Source: CAZKGE01 sp964636405 (GTDB lineage Bacteria > Bacillota > Clostridia > Christensenellales > CAG-138). From it: a DNA stretch of 64,000 bases. The notes below the pieces were generated by a model, which was not told where the DNA came from, ran no database searches, and was given only the letters and a program-made list of their open reading frames with translations. The stretch covers positions 49,512 through 113,511 of the forward strand of contig CAZWSI010000003.1 in assembly GCA_964636405.1 (NCBI GenBank). The letters are read 5' to 3'. Positions within the stretch are counted from its first letter, which is position 1; each line of letters opens with the position of its first letter. A program made the translations under genes and the position numbers. Shown piece after piece: positions 10,762-20,705 of the stretch.

Positions 10762-11433
10762 ATGTCCGATCCCATTGCAACCGCGTTTAATCTGGGCGAT
10801 TTGTTCTCCAGCACGCTCCACCCCCTGCAGGTGGTGCTCACGCTCCTCATTGCGCTCGCCATCGGCGCGTTTTTGTACTTTGTCTACAAAAAATCCTTCG
10901 CCGGGGTGGTGTATTCCCGCTCCTTCAACCTGAGCCTGATCATGCTCACCATGGTTTCCGCGCTGGTCATCATGCTCATCTCGAGCAACCTTACGCTTTC
11001 TCTGGGCATGGTCGGCGCGCTGTCCATCGTGCGTTTCCGCACGGCCATTAAGGACCCCATCGATACGGTGTTCATGTTCTGGGCCGTAGGCGAGGGCCTC
11101 GCGCTCGGCGCGGGCTTTGTGGATGTGGGCATCATCGGCGCGCTGGTTGTGGGCGTGGTCATGGTCGTGATCACCGGCATCAAGGGCAAAAACGCCGTGC
11201 CGTATCTTTTGATTTTGCACTTTGACGAGCGCGCCTCCCAGCAGATTCGGGGCCTTGTCAAGCAGCTTCCCAAGGCGCACATCAAGAGCAAGACCGTGCA
11301 GCACGACAGCGTTGAGCTCACCGTCGAGCTGCGCATCCGCGAGCAGGACACCGATTTTGTCGATAAGTTCCTCCGCGTGCAGGGCGTGTACGACGCGACC
11401 CTCGTGGCGCATCAGGGCGATTTGCTCTCCTGA
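10762..11433 (+). CDS. DUF4956 membrane protein
   Basis: 223 residues; SD TAGGAGGTAAT precedes ATG 10762. Three to five hydrophobic helices in the first 140 residues (e.g. VVLTLLIALAIGAFLYFVY, IGALVVGVVMVVITGI) enclose the conserved loop MVGALSIVRFRTAIKDPIDT. A soluble 80-residue tail follows (KNAVPYLLILHFDERASQQ) with an ACT-like alternation of strands and helices. Function unknown. Last gene of the CotH-VTC-DUF4956 set; a channel or polymer-export role with the VTC protein is only a guess. Confidence 0.85.
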   Translation: MSDPIATAFNLGDLFSSTLHPLQVVLTLLIALAIGAFLYFVYKKSFAGVVYSRSFNLSLIMLTMVSALVIMLISSNLTLSLGMVGALSIVRFRTAIKDPIDTVFMFWAVGEGLALGAGFVDVGIIGALVVGVVMVVITGIKGKNAVPYLLILHFDERASQQIRGLVKQLPKAHIKSKTVQHDSVELTVELRIREQDTDFVDKFLRVQGVYDATLVAHQGDLLS

Positions 11434-11463
11434 CGGAAAGAGCTGCCGCATCGGTCAGAAAAA

Positions 11464-11501
11464 TTTCAGCCGCCAGGGGCCATGGCCTTTGACGGCTGAA
11501 A
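11464..11501 (-). terminator. Intrinsic terminator of deoD
   Basis: Arms TTTCAGCCG and CGGCTGAAA (11464-11472, 11493-11501). Read on the minus strand the stem is followed by ATTTTTC, so it ends the deoD transcript. It lies between converging operons and may also slow plus-strand transcription from the DUF4956 gene. Confidence 0.75.
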
Positions 11502-11522
11502 AAATGCGTTTTTGACGGCTCG

Positions 11523-12239
11523 CTACGCGATGGTAAGCGCGACCTCCATCATGTCGCGGAAGGCGGTCTGGCGCTGCTCGGGCGTCGTAACGGCCCCGCC
11601 CTCGATGAGGTCGGAGATGGTGCAGATGGCCAGCGCCTTTTTGCCCGCGCGCGCCGCGTTCATATAGAGAGCCGCAGCCTCCATTTCAACGGCCAGCACG
11701 CCCAGCTTGCGCCATTCCAGCGTGCCCGCCACGCCCGCTTCGCCATAGAACACGTCGGAGGAATACAGGTTGCCCACCTTGACGGAAAGCTCCTTTTCGC
11801 GGCAGGCCGCCACCGCCCGCTCCAGCAAGCCGTAGTCCGCGATGGGCGCGAAGCTTCCGCGTATGCCGAAGTTGGAAAAATAGCCCGAGTCCGTGCACGC
11901 GCCCTGGCCCAGCACCACGTCGAAAAGCTTGAGGTCGGGGTGTATGCCGCCCGCCGAGCCGATGCGGATGATCTGCTCCACGCCGAACACGTTGAACAGC
12001 TCCCAGCTATAGATGCCCATGGACGGCATGCCCATGCCGCTGGCCATGACGGACACGCGCTTGCCGCGATACGTGCCCGTGTAGCCCTGCACGCCGCGTA
12101 CGTTGTTGACAAGCTCCGCGTCGCACAGATACGTTTCCGCGATAAACCGCGCCCGCAGCGGATCGCCGGGCATGAGCACCGTGCGCGCGAAGTCCTCCGG
12201 GCTGCACTCGATGTGCGGGGTCAGGTTCGCTTTTTTCAT
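11523..12239 (-). CDS. deoD: Purine nucleoside phosphorylase, DeoD type
   Basis: 238 residues. Start ATG at 12239 follows GGGAGG at good spacing. Phosphate/ribose motifs are visible: MPGDPLRARFIAE near the N-terminus, GMGMPSMGIYSWELF, RIGSAGGI, LAVEMEAAALY and the C-terminal ISDLIEGG. It cleaves purine (deoxy)nucleosides with phosphate to give free base and (deoxy)ribose-1-phosphate, a cytosolic salvage step. It is a single gene, divergent from asnA, with its own -10 (TATAAT, minus strand 12272-12267) and terminator. Confidence 0.94.
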   Translation of the reverse strand: MKKANLTPHIECSPEDFARTVLMPGDPLRARFIAETYLCDAELVNNVRGVQGYTGTYRGKRVSVMASGMGMPSMGIYSWELFNVFGVEQIIRIGSAGGIHPDLKLFDVVLGQGACTDSGYFSNFGIRGSFAPIADYGLLERAVAACREKELSVKVGNLYSSDVFYGEAGVAGTLEWRKLGVLAVEMEAAALYMNAARAGKKALAICTISDLIEGGAVTTPEQRQTAFRDMMEVALTIA

Positions 12240-12266
12240 AAGAGCCTCCCTTGGCGCTTTTTTTCT

Positions 12267-12272
12267 ATTATA
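12267..12272 (-). promoter_or_regulatory. -10 element of the deoD promoter
   Basis: Reads TATAAT on the minus strand, 28 bases upstream of the deoD start. The -35 at 17-bp spacing (TTCCCG) is weak, so the promoter may rely on its -10 or on an activator. Confidence 0.55.
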
Positions 12273-12316
12273 TCCGATTCTTTCCCGTCCGGGAAGCCCG
12301 GTCTTGCAATCAACGC

Positions 12317-12345
12317 TTGACAATCGGGCAAAAGGCGTTTATACT
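12317..12345 (+). promoter_or_regulatory. asnA promoter, TTGACA-17-TATACT
   Basis: -35 TTGACA at 12317-12322 and -10 TATACT at 12340-12345, with a 17-bp spacer. The start codon is 46 bases after the -10, leaving about 39 bases of leader with AAGGAGGGA as SD. That is too short for a T-box. Confidence 0.88.
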
Positions 12346-12390
12346 CCCAAATTAAATTGTATATTATTGTTGACAAGGAGGGATTGAAAC

Positions 12391-13404
12391 ATGACGCGCA
12401 CGCAGACCTGGATACCCGAGGGCTACCGCTCTAATTTGAGCCTGTACGATACGCAAGCCGCCATCGAGCTGATCAAGCTGACGTTTCAGGAAGCGCTGTG
12501 CGCGCTGCTGATGCTCAAGCGCGTGTCCGCGCCGCTGTTTGTCGATCCCGCCGCTGGCCTGAACGATAACCTAAACGGCATTGAACGCCCCGTGCGCTTC
12601 GATGTGCCCGCCACGGGCACCGAGGCCGAGGTGGTGCACTCGCTCGCCAAATGGAAGCGCTATGCGCTCGCGCGCTACGGCTTTTTCCCGGGCCGGGGCC
12701 TGTATACGGACATGAACGCCATTCGCCGCGACGAAACGCTCGACAACCTCCATTCCATCTATGTGGATCAGTGGGACTGGGAAAAGGTCATCACCCGCGA
12801 GCAGCGCAGCTTGGATACGCTCAAAACCACCGTGCAGCGCATTGTGGACGCGCTGTGCTATACGCTCGCGGTCGTCAAGGCCAAGTACCCCGCTGTGGAA
12901 ACGGAGCTTTGCCAGCAGGTGACCTTCCTCACCGCCGAGGAGCTGCTTTCCCGTTATCCCGGCTGTACGCCCAAGGAACGCGAGCACCGCGCCGTGAAGG
13001 AATTCCATACCGTGTTCCTCATTGGCATCGGAGACAGGCTCTCAAACGGGGAGCCGCACGATGGACGCGCGCCCGACTATGACGATTGGCAGCTCAATGG
13101 CGATATCCTTTTCGACTACCCCCTTCTCGATTGCCCCTTCGAGATTTCCTCCATGGGCATTCGTGTGGATGAGGCCTCCCTCGCGGCCCAGCTCAAAAAA
13201 GCGGGCTGCGAAGAACGCGCGCGCCTCCCCTTTCATCGCTCGCTCCTGCGCGGCGAGCTGCCCCTTACCATAGGCGGCGGCATCGGCCAGTCCCGCGTGT
13301 GCATGCTGCTGCTCGGCAAGGCGCACATCGGCGAGGTGCAGTCCTCCCTCTGGGACGCCGCCACCGTGGAGACCTGCGCCAACGCCGGGGTTGCGCTGCT
13401 GTAG
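12391..13404 (+). CDS. asnA: Aspartate-ammonia ligase (asparagine synthetase A)
   Basis: 337 residues. Makes asparagine from aspartate, ammonia and ATP in the cytosol. The fold is class II aminoacyl-tRNA-synthetase-like. Visible family signatures are LLMLKRVSAPLFVDP, GLNDNLNGIERPV, HSLAKWKRYALARYGF, GLYTDMNAIRRDE, SIYVDQWDWEK and the C-terminal GGGIGQSRVCMLLLGKAHIGEVQ. Single-gene transcript from a strong promoter, with AAGGAGG SD before ATG 12391. Converges with the hydrogenase operon across a palindrome-rich spacer. Confidence 0.96.
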   Translation: MTRTQTWIPEGYRSNLSLYDTQAAIELIKLTFQEALCALLMLKRVSAPLFVDPAAGLNDNLNGIERPVRFDVPATGTEAEVVHSLAKWKRYALARYGFFPGRGLYTDMNAIRRDETLDNLHSIYVDQWDWEKVITREQRSLDTLKTTVQRIVDALCYTLAVVKAKYPAVETELCQQVTFLTAEELLSRYPGCTPKEREHRAVKEFHTVFLIGIGDRLSNGEPHDGRAPDYDDWQLNGDILFDYPLLDCPFEISSMGIRVDEASLAAQLKKAGCEERARLPFHRSLLRGELPLTIGGGIGQSRVCMLLLGKAHIGEVQSSLWDAATVETCANAGVALL

Positions 13405-13432
13405 GGACGGGGTGCGGGGGACGTTAGGGACG

Positions 13433-13478
13433 CCGGGGCTCTGCCCCGGGCCCCGCTTAAGGGCGTTCCGCCCTTAAG
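13433..13478. repeat. Paired palindromes (CCGGGGC/GCCCCGG and CTTAAGGGCG/CGCCCTTAAG)
   Basis: Two perfect hairpins in tandem: 7-bp arms with loop TCT (13433-13449) and 10-bp arms with loop TTC (13456-13478). A similar pair lies at 13604-13651. They look like an interspersed palindromic element in the converging spacer downstream of asnA. Confidence 0.8.
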
Positions 13479-13538
13479 AATCCCGTCTCTGACCGCGTTT
13501 TGTGCGTTTGCTTTAGCTTTTTTCTAGAAGAACAACTT

Positions 13539-13562
13539 GGCCCGGCAAAATATTGCCGGGCC
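13539..13562. terminator. Strong GGCCCGGCAA/TTGCCGGGCC hairpin, likely terminator
   Basis: Ten-base perfect arms with loop AATA lie between converging asnA and hndD. The plus-strand flank is GAGTCTTTGTC and the minus-strand flank AAGTTGTTCTTC; both are only moderately T-rich. A bidirectional terminator is the simplest reading. Confidence 0.6.
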
Positions 13563-13603
13563 GAGTCTTTGTCTATTCGCTTTTTGGGCGATTATTCGGG
13601 ATT

Positions 13604-13651
13604 CCAAAGGGTGGAACACCCTTTGGCGGGGTCAAGGGGCAGCGCCCCTTG
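13604..13651. repeat. Second palindrome pair (CCAAAGGGTG/CACCCTTTGG and CAAGGGGC/GCCCCTTG)
   Basis: Perfect 10-bp arms with loop GAA (13604-13626), then 8-bp arms (13633-13640 with 13644-13651). Layout matches the pair at 13433-13478 in spirit: two stems about 6 bases apart, joined by a GCGGGGTC or GGCCCCGC-like link in opposite orientation. This suggests two head-to-head copies of one modular element. Confidence 0.75.
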
Positions 13652-13691
13652 CGTCCTCCTGTCCCCCGTACCCTACGTACCCCGTACCCGC

Positions 13692-15434
13692 TCAGTACAC
13701 CTTCCGCTTCACATACTCGGTATGCAGGATGTGGTGCGCCTTGTGGGAACCGGGCTTTTCGAGATAGCTGTCGTAGAGCTCCTTGACGACGGGGTTCTCG
13801 TGGCTCTTGCGGAGCTGCATGGCGTCGTCCTCGCCGTAGAGCGCCTTGGCGCGCTCGGCGCGCAGATCGATGCTGTTGCGCACATGGCCGGGCTGATGGG
13901 GCTGGCCGCCGCCGTTGACGCAGCCGCCCGGGCAGGCCATGACTTCGACAAAGTGATAGTCCTTTTCGCCGGACTTGATCATGTCGAGGAGCTTGCTCGC
14001 GTTCTCAAGGCCGCTTGTGACCGCCACGCGCACCTTGGTTCCGGCCAGATCGTATTCGGCCTCCTTGATGGCCTCCACGCCGCGCACGTCGGAAAACTCG
14101 ACGCTGGCGAGCGGCTTGCCCGTGACGATCTCGGCCACGGTGCGAAGCGCCGCTTCCATCACGCCGCCGGTCGCGCCGAAGATATGCGCCGCGCCGGAGG
14201 CAATGCCCATGGCGGGGTCAAAGGCTTCGTCGGGCAGCTTATCGAACATGAGGCCTGCCTGTTTAATCATGGCCGCAAGCTCGCGGGTGGTGAGGGACAC
14301 ATCCACGTCGGGCACGCCCGCCGCGTCCTGATGCTCGCGCGCGACCTCGAACTTCTTGGCCGTGCAGGGCATGACGGACACCACATAGATGTTTTTGGGA
14401 TCAAGGCCGTTCTTTTCGGCGTAGTAGGTTTTTACCAGCGCGCCAAACATCTGCTGCGGGCTCTTGCAGCTCGAGAGGTTCTCGATCATGTCGGGATAGT
14501 AATGCTCGCAGAACTTGATCCAGCCGGGGGAGCAGGAGGTGATGAGCGGGAGCTTGCCGCCGTTTTGCAGCCGCTCGAGGAGCTCGGTGCCCTCCTCCAT
14601 GATGGTTACGTCGGCCGCGAAGTCCACGTCGAACACCTTGTCGAAGCCCAGGCGGCGGAGCGCCGCGACCATCTTGCCCTCGACGTTCGTGCCGATGGGC
14701 AGACCGAAGCACTCGCCAAGCTGCGCGCGCACGGAGGGCGCGGGCCCGACGATCACAGTCTTGGTGGGATCGGCCAGCGCGGCCCAGACCTTGGGGGTAT
14801 CGTCGCGTTCGGTGAGCGCGCCGGTGGGGCAGACCGCGATGCACTGTCCGCAGCATACGCAGCTGGTATTGCCCAGCGGCATATCGAAGGCGGAGCCCAC
14901 GTGCGTTTCAAAGCCGCGGTCGTTCGTGCCGATGACAGCCGCATGCTGGTTATGCTTGCACACCGCTACGCAGCGGCGGCAGAGGATGCACTTGCTGTTG
15001 TCGCGCACAAGGTGCGGCGCGGAGGCTTCGATCTGGGGGGAGAGATCCTCCTTGCCCTTGAAGCGCTTTTCGTCCACGCCGTATTCCTGCGCGAGGGTCT
15101 GCAATTCGCAGTTGGTGGAGCGCGAGCAGCTCAGGCAATCCATACGATGGTTGCTGAGGATGAGCTCGAGCGTGGTCTTGCGCGCCTCGCGCAGCTCGGG
15201 GGTGTTGGTCGTAACCTCCATGCCCTCGGCCACCTGCGTCACGCACGCCGCCGCGTGGCCGCGCACGCCCGTGGCCAGCACGAGGCACATACGGCAGGCC
15301 GCGATGGCGTTGATGTTTTTGAGGTAGCACAGCGTCGGGATGCGGACGCCGGCCTCCTCGGCCGCCTGGAGAATCGTATAATTGGCGGGTACGAGAACCT
15401 CTCGGCCGTCAATTTTCACATGTACCTTTTCCAT
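13692..15434 (-). CDS. hndD: [FeFe] hydrogenase catalytic subunit (HndD type)
   Basis: 580 residues, the usual length for HndD. In order: a 2Fe-2S plant-ferredoxin-like domain (PTLCYLKNINAIAACRMC), a His/Cys 4Fe-4S segment (HRMDCLSCSRSTNC), two 4Fe-4S sites (CILCRRCVAVCK and CVCCGQCIAVCP), then the H-cluster domain. Its motifs are TSCSPGW near residue 300, MPCTAKKFE near 358 and MACPGGCVNGGGQP near 500. L1 has Ser where the textbook motif has a second Cys (TSCCPGW); I recall the same variant in many clostridial HndD proteins. It reduces protons, or oxidises H2, with electrons passed from HndC. Last gene of the operon, 13 bases after hndC. Confidence 0.94.
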   Translation of the reverse strand: MEKVHVKIDGREVLVPANYTILQAAEEAGVRIPTLCYLKNINAIAACRMCLVLATGVRGHAAACVTQVAEGMEVTTNTPELREARKTTLELILSNHRMDCLSCSRSTNCELQTLAQEYGVDEKRFKGKEDLSPQIEASAPHLVRDNSKCILCRRCVAVCKHNQHAAVIGTNDRGFETHVGSAFDMPLGNTSCVCCGQCIAVCPTGALTERDDTPKVWAALADPTKTVIVGPAPSVRAQLGECFGLPIGTNVEGKMVAALRRLGFDKVFDVDFAADVTIMEEGTELLERLQNGGKLPLITSCSPGWIKFCEHYYPDMIENLSSCKSPQQMFGALVKTYYAEKNGLDPKNIYVVSVMPCTAKKFEVAREHQDAAGVPDVDVSLTTRELAAMIKQAGLMFDKLPDEAFDPAMGIASGAAHIFGATGGVMEAALRTVAEIVTGKPLASVEFSDVRGVEAIKEAEYDLAGTKVRVAVTSGLENASKLLDMIKSGEKDYHFVEVMACPGGCVNGGGQPHQPGHVRNSIDLRAERAKALYGEDDAMQLRKSHENPVVKELYDSYLEKPGSHKAHHILHTEYVKRKVY

Positions 15435-15447
15435 TGCTTCCGCCTCC

Positions 15448-17214
<1,767 letters not shown>

Positions 17215-17227
17215 GCCAATACCTCCC

Positions 17228-17593
17228 CTATTTCTCGCCGATGGTATATTCGTAAACGGGCGTTCCGCCCAAGATGTGCTCGGAAACGACGCGCTTGACC
17301 TTATCGGCCGTCATCTTGACATAGGTAACCTTGTCCTTTCCGCTCTCGAACACCTCAACGATGGGCTCGAGCCGGCAGATGCCGATGCAGCCCGTCTGCG
17401 TTACGGTCGCCTTGTCCGAAGCGTTTTGCGCCTCGAGCTCCTCGACAAACGCATTGAGCACGGGGCGCGCGCCAGCGGCGATGCCGCAAGTCGCCATGCC
17501 CACCACGATACGGATGTCGTTCACGCCTTCGCGAAGGGCCACCTTGCCCTTCATGTTCTCACGAATTTTCGCGAGTTCTTCCAACGATTTCAT
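17228..17593 (-). CDS. hndB: 2Fe-2S thioredoxin-like hydrogenase subunit (HndB)
   Basis: 121 residues from ATG 17593 (SD GGAAAGGAAGAAG). Four cysteines in the pattern GMATCGIAAGA ... TQTGCIGICRLEP fit a thioredoxin-like [2Fe-2S] ferredoxin. The same domain is repeated at the N-terminus of HndC. HndB is a structural and electron-transfer subunit of the NAD(P)-linked hydrogenase tetramer. It ends 13 bases before hndC and restarts the catalytic block after six signalling-type genes. Confidence 0.9.
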   Translation of the reverse strand: MKSLEELAKIRENMKGKVALREGVNDIRIVVGMATCGIAAGARPVLNAFVEELEAQNASDKATVTQTGCIGICRLEPIVEVFESGKDKVTYVKMTADKVKRVVSEHILGGTPVYEYTIGEK

Positions 17594-17663
17594 GTGCTTC
17601 TTCCTTTCCCTTTCACATGGATTTTTTATGTTATGCCGCACCCGTCCGGGTCGTTTGCATCTA

Positions 17664-18206
17664 TCAGGCGGGCTCGTTTACCGCATCCCGCAGCCAAGAC
17701 AGCACGGCCGGGTCGCTTAGGGGAACCTCGTCGCCGAGCATTTCGCGCATTTCGTCCGTGGAGATGTCCGCGTCCCTTCCCTCCGCGCGCAGCCGGAAGT
17801 GAAAGGAGAGCGCCGGGCTGCCCTGCACGAGCGCCGCGAAGGTATCGGCCATATCGCCGAGCGGCTCACAATCCACGTGATCGGTAAAAAACGTGGCCGT
17901 AAGCCTTGTGCCGTGCGCGTCCGGGCGCATTTCGGGCGTGGCGGAGGCAATTTCGAGCCGTCCGCCCGTTTGCTCCGCCGCCAGCTTGAGCAGCGGCAGC
18001 CCCAAGCCCACCTTGCGCGTGGTGCGGGTCGTGGTAAACGGGTCCGTCACCTGGGCAAGAAATGCCGGAGTCATGCCGCAGCCGTCGTCCTCGATCACGA
18101 GCGTGCGCACGTTGCCCTCGTCCACGACGGACACGAGAATGTGCGCGGCCCCCGCCTTAACGGAGTTTTGCGCGATATCGAGCACATTGAGCGCAAGCTC
18201 CTTCAT
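17664..18206 (-). CDS. GHKL-type ATP-binding protein (histidine-kinase-like ATPase)
   Basis: 180 residues. Bergerat-fold motifs: N box NVLDIAQNSVKAGA, G1 IEDDGCGM and G2 GLGLPLLKLAAEQTGG. No dimerisation/phospho-acceptor His segment and no membrane helix are seen, so it is a bare ATPase domain resembling the catalytic part of sensor kinases. Its ATG overlaps the TGA of the PHP gene (ATGA at 18203-18206). Being inside the hydrogenase operon suggests it transmits a redox or H2 signal; the partner is unknown. The last 60 residues (EPLGDMADTFAALVQG onward) form an extra C-terminal segment. Confidence 0.85.
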   Translation of the reverse strand: MKELALNVLDIAQNSVKAGAAHILVSVVDEGNVRTLVIEDDGCGMTPAFLAQVTDPFTTTRTTRKVGLGLPLLKLAAEQTGGRLEIASATPEMRPDAHGTRLTATFFTDHVDCEPLGDMADTFAALVQGSPALSFHFRLRAEGRDADISTDEMREMLGDEVPLSDPAVLSWLRDAVNEPA

Positions 18207-18943
18207 GCCTTTCCTCCCTCGCGGATGGCCGCGATGAGCGCGTCGCGCACCGCCTGTTCGTCGCGCCCGTCCGCGGCGAGCCGGATGCGCCCGCCCTGCT
18301 CGCCCACGCGCCAGAGATTGTGCGCGTCCGAGCTGAAGAGCGCAAATCGGTCCGCAAGCCCCTGCGCCCCAGTCAGCGCGGGCCATTTTTCGGCCTCCGC
18401 CAGCTCCACCGTGGGAAAGGCAGGCTCCGTGGGCATCGCGCCGAGCACCGCCAGGATGCCGTTGGACTCCCGGTCGATGTGGGCGGGATACGCCGCCCCG
18501 CCCAGACGCTCCGCAAGGGCCGCCGCCTCGGCAAGCGGCAATTCCGTGGCGTAGATCAGGAGCGTTTTTTCCTCGCCCGCCACCGCGTCGGTTTCGTCCG
18601 TAAGGAGCTGGCGGCCGAAGATCTCGGGACGGTTTTCGATCGGGCTGCGGCGGGGGGCAACCGCCTCATCGAAAGCCATCGCGCTTTCCAGCGTGGGGAA
18701 CAGGCACACAAGGTGAATATCCTCCGCCGTGGTGAGCTCCATGCCCGCCACGGGCACAACGCCCAGCTGCCTGCAAAGGGCGAAGAACGGGGGGCAGTTG
18801 CGGGCGCTGTTGTGATCCGTAAGCGCCGCGATATCGAGCGCCGCCAGCTTTGCCATGCCCGCGATATTGCCCGGCGTCATGTCGTCGTCCGCGCAGGGCG
18901 ACAGGCAGGAGTGCAGGTGCAGATCGTAGGCAAAGTCCCTCAT
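18203..18943 (-). CDS. PHP-domain phosphoesterase
   Basis: 246 residues. Metal-binding PHP motifs: DLHLHSCLSPCADDDMTP at the N-terminus, ALTDHNSARNC, GMELTTAEDIHLVCLF, AAYPAHIDRESNG and FSSDAHNLW near the end. PHP proteins hydrolyse phosphoesters with two or three metal ions; the substrate here is unknown. Both ends overlap neighbours by ATGA (18940-18943 and 18203-18206), so translation of the three genes is coupled. As I recall, related PHP genes sit next to sensory [FeFe] hydrogenase genes in other Clostridia. Confidence 0.88.
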   Translation of the reverse strand: MRDFAYDLHLHSCLSPCADDDMTPGNIAGMAKLAALDIAALTDHNSARNCPPFFALCRQLGVVPVAGMELTTAEDIHLVCLFPTLESAMAFDEAVAPRRSPIENRPEIFGRQLLTDETDAVAGEEKTLLIYATELPLAEAAALAERLGGAAYPAHIDRESNGILAVLGAMPTEPAFPTVELAEAEKWPALTGAQGLADRFALFSSDAHNLWRVGEQGGRIRLAADGRDEQAVRDALIAAIREGGKA

Positions 18944-19272
18944 AGGAGCGCGGCAATCTCCGCGCAGAGGGCGAAGGCCGGCTTTTCGCTCCCGTAGAGA
19001 TTCACCCCGCGCGCGGCGGCCCGCTCCGCAACGCCCTCGTCGGGCTTGACGCCCTCGGCAAGGACGACGAGCGATACGTCCGCAAGGGAGGCCACGGCCA
19101 CCACGTTGATGTTGGACATGATGGTGACCCACGCGCAGTCCTGCTCCGCGCGGCCCATCACCCAGCTTAGCAGGTCGCCCGCGTAGCCGCCGGTGACGGG
19201 CCTGTCCCCGTCGTTTACGGCGAAGGGCGAAAGGTTAAGCTTTTCCGCAAGCGCTCCTACCGTCATGCGCAT
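18940..19272 (-). CDS. DRTGG-domain protein (second copy)
   Basis: 110 residues from ATG 19272, which has AGGAAGG six bases upstream; ATG 19278 sits too close to that SD. The sequence fits the DRTGG fold: LAEKLNLSPFAVNDGDRPVTGGYAGDLLSWVMG, then WVTIMSNINVVAVASLADVSLVVLAEG. The domain binds nucleotides or regulates partner enzymes in Pta- and CBS-linked proteins; here it stands alone. Stop overlaps the PHP start. Pairs with the other DRTGG gene at 21136. Confidence 0.82.
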   Translation of the reverse strand: MRMTVGALAEKLNLSPFAVNDGDRPVTGGYAGDLLSWVMGRAEQDCAWVTIMSNINVVAVASLADVSLVVLAEGVKPDEGVAERAAARGVNLYGSEKPAFALCAEIAALL

Positions 19273-19372
19273 GTCCATCCTTCCTATCGGAGTCGGGGCT
19301 GGCCTCGCGCCGGCGAAAGGACTGCCCCCTGCGGCAAAAGCCGCCCAGCGTCGCGTTTGAAAGATGAATCCT

Positions 19373-20668
19373 TCAAACCTTTTCCTCCTCACGGCCGGTG
19401 CGAATCGTTTTAATGCGCTCGCGCATGCGCACGATGCACTCGTCCTCCGCGCACTCGCCCCGCACGATATCCTCGGCAAACGCCCGGCAGCTCGGCGCGC
19501 CGCACGAGCCGCAATCGAGCGTGGGCAGGCGCTCGGCAATCTGCTCGATATCCTGCATCATGCGCATGGCCTCGGCGCGGTTGCCGTCAAGCTGCATGAC
19601 GGGCTTATACTCGAGGGGGGAGGCAAACTGCATGTCCGACGGCACATAATCGGGCGCTTCGCCCTTGCCCTCGGGCAGGCGGTTTTGCGAAACGGGCAGA
19701 TAGCGCCGGAGCGTTTGCAGCCGCACGCGCGCGATATAGGGGTTTTCCACCGTGGCGACGCCGCCCACGCAGCCGCCGTTGCAGGCGTTGAGCTCCACAA
19801 ACTCCAGCAGCGGGAAGTGGCCCGTTTCGATATCGTCCAGCACGCGGATGACGTTTTCAATGCCGTCGGCCGCCAGATAGCGGTCGTTCATGAGCGCCGA
19901 GGCCTCGCCGCTTGTGGATGCCCAGCTGATGCCGATCATGCCGGATTCCGTGGACAGTCCGGGCGCGCGATCCTTGTGCATGGCGCCGAGGAGCTTAAAG
20001 TACACGTCGCTCATGGATACGACATAGTCCACGTTGGAGGGCTTTCCCAGAAACCCGTTTTTCACATAGCTCGCCTTGGCGGGGCAGGGCGAGATGAAGA
20101 CGATGGCGATATCCTCGCTTTTCAGCTCCGGGTGCGCGGCAAGCGCCCTTTCGCGCGCCATGCGGCCCGCAATCTCGATGGGCGGCAGCAGCGGCATGAC
20201 GTGATCGCACAAAAAGGGGAAGCGCAAACTGATGAGCCGCACGATCACCGGGCAGGCCGAGCTGATGACGGGCCTGCGCACCTCGGGCGCGTGCATATAG
20301 CGCCGCGTGTATTCCGAAACGAGCTCCGCGGCCCGCGCGATTTCAAACACCTCGTCGAAGCCGCAGTCGAGCAGGCCCTGGAGGATGTAATCCACGTCGT
20401 CGAGGTTTTCAAACTGCCCGTAGAGCGAGGGCGGGGGCAGCGCGATTTTCCATTTGGCCTCGATGGCGTCCAGGCTGTCGAAAGTGGCCCTCTTGGCCTT
20501 GTAGGGGCAGCGGCGGATGCATTCCCCGCAGTCGATGCAAAGGGACGAGTTGATCTCAGCCCTGCCGCCGCGGATGCGAATGGCCTCCGTGGGGCAGCGC
20601 TTCAGGCAGTTGGTGCAGCCCTTGCATTTTTCCGCATCCAGCGAAACAGAATGCTTGTATTCTTCCAC
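19373..20668 (-). CDS. Sensory-type [FeFe] hydrogenase paralogue (HydS-like)
   Basis: 431 residues, GTG start. Two N-terminal 4Fe-4S sites (CKGCTNCLKRCP, CIDCGECIRRCP) precede an H-cluster-type domain with altered motifs: SSACPVIVRL near residue 137 in place of TSCCPxW, SPCPAKASY near 193, and ELNACNGGCVGG near 296. A C-terminal 4Fe-4S domain follows (LDCGSCGAPSCRAFAEDIV ... CAEDEC). Ala replaces the proton-transfer Cys while the next Cys, a cluster ligand, is kept. That is the pattern reported for slow, sensory HydS enzymes. Likely senses H2 or redox state for the neighbouring ATPase, DRTGG and PHP proteins; this role is inferred. Confidence 0.85.
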   Translation of the reverse strand: MEEYKHSVSLDAEKCKGCTNCLKRCPTEAIRIRGGRAEINSSLCIDCGECIRRCPYKAKRATFDSLDAIEAKWKIALPPPSLYGQFENLDDVDYILQGLLDCGFDEVFEIARAAELVSEYTRRYMHAPEVRRPVISSACPVIVRLISLRFPFLCDHVMPLLPPIEIAGRMARERALAAHPELKSEDIAIVFISPCPAKASYVKNGFLGKPSNVDYVVSMSDVYFKLLGAMHKDRAPGLSTESGMIGISWASTSGEASALMNDRYLAADGIENVIRVLDDIETGHFPLLEFVELNACNGGCVGGVATVENPYIARVRLQTLRRYLPVSQNRLPEGKGEAPDYVPSDMQFASPLEYKPVMQLDGNRAEAMRMMQDIEQIAERLPTLDCGSCGAPSCRAFAEDIVRGECAEDECIVRMRERIKTIRTGREEEKV

Positions 20669-20705
20669 CCGTTACCCGTTGCCTCCGTGTCTTCGTGTAA
20701 AGCCG

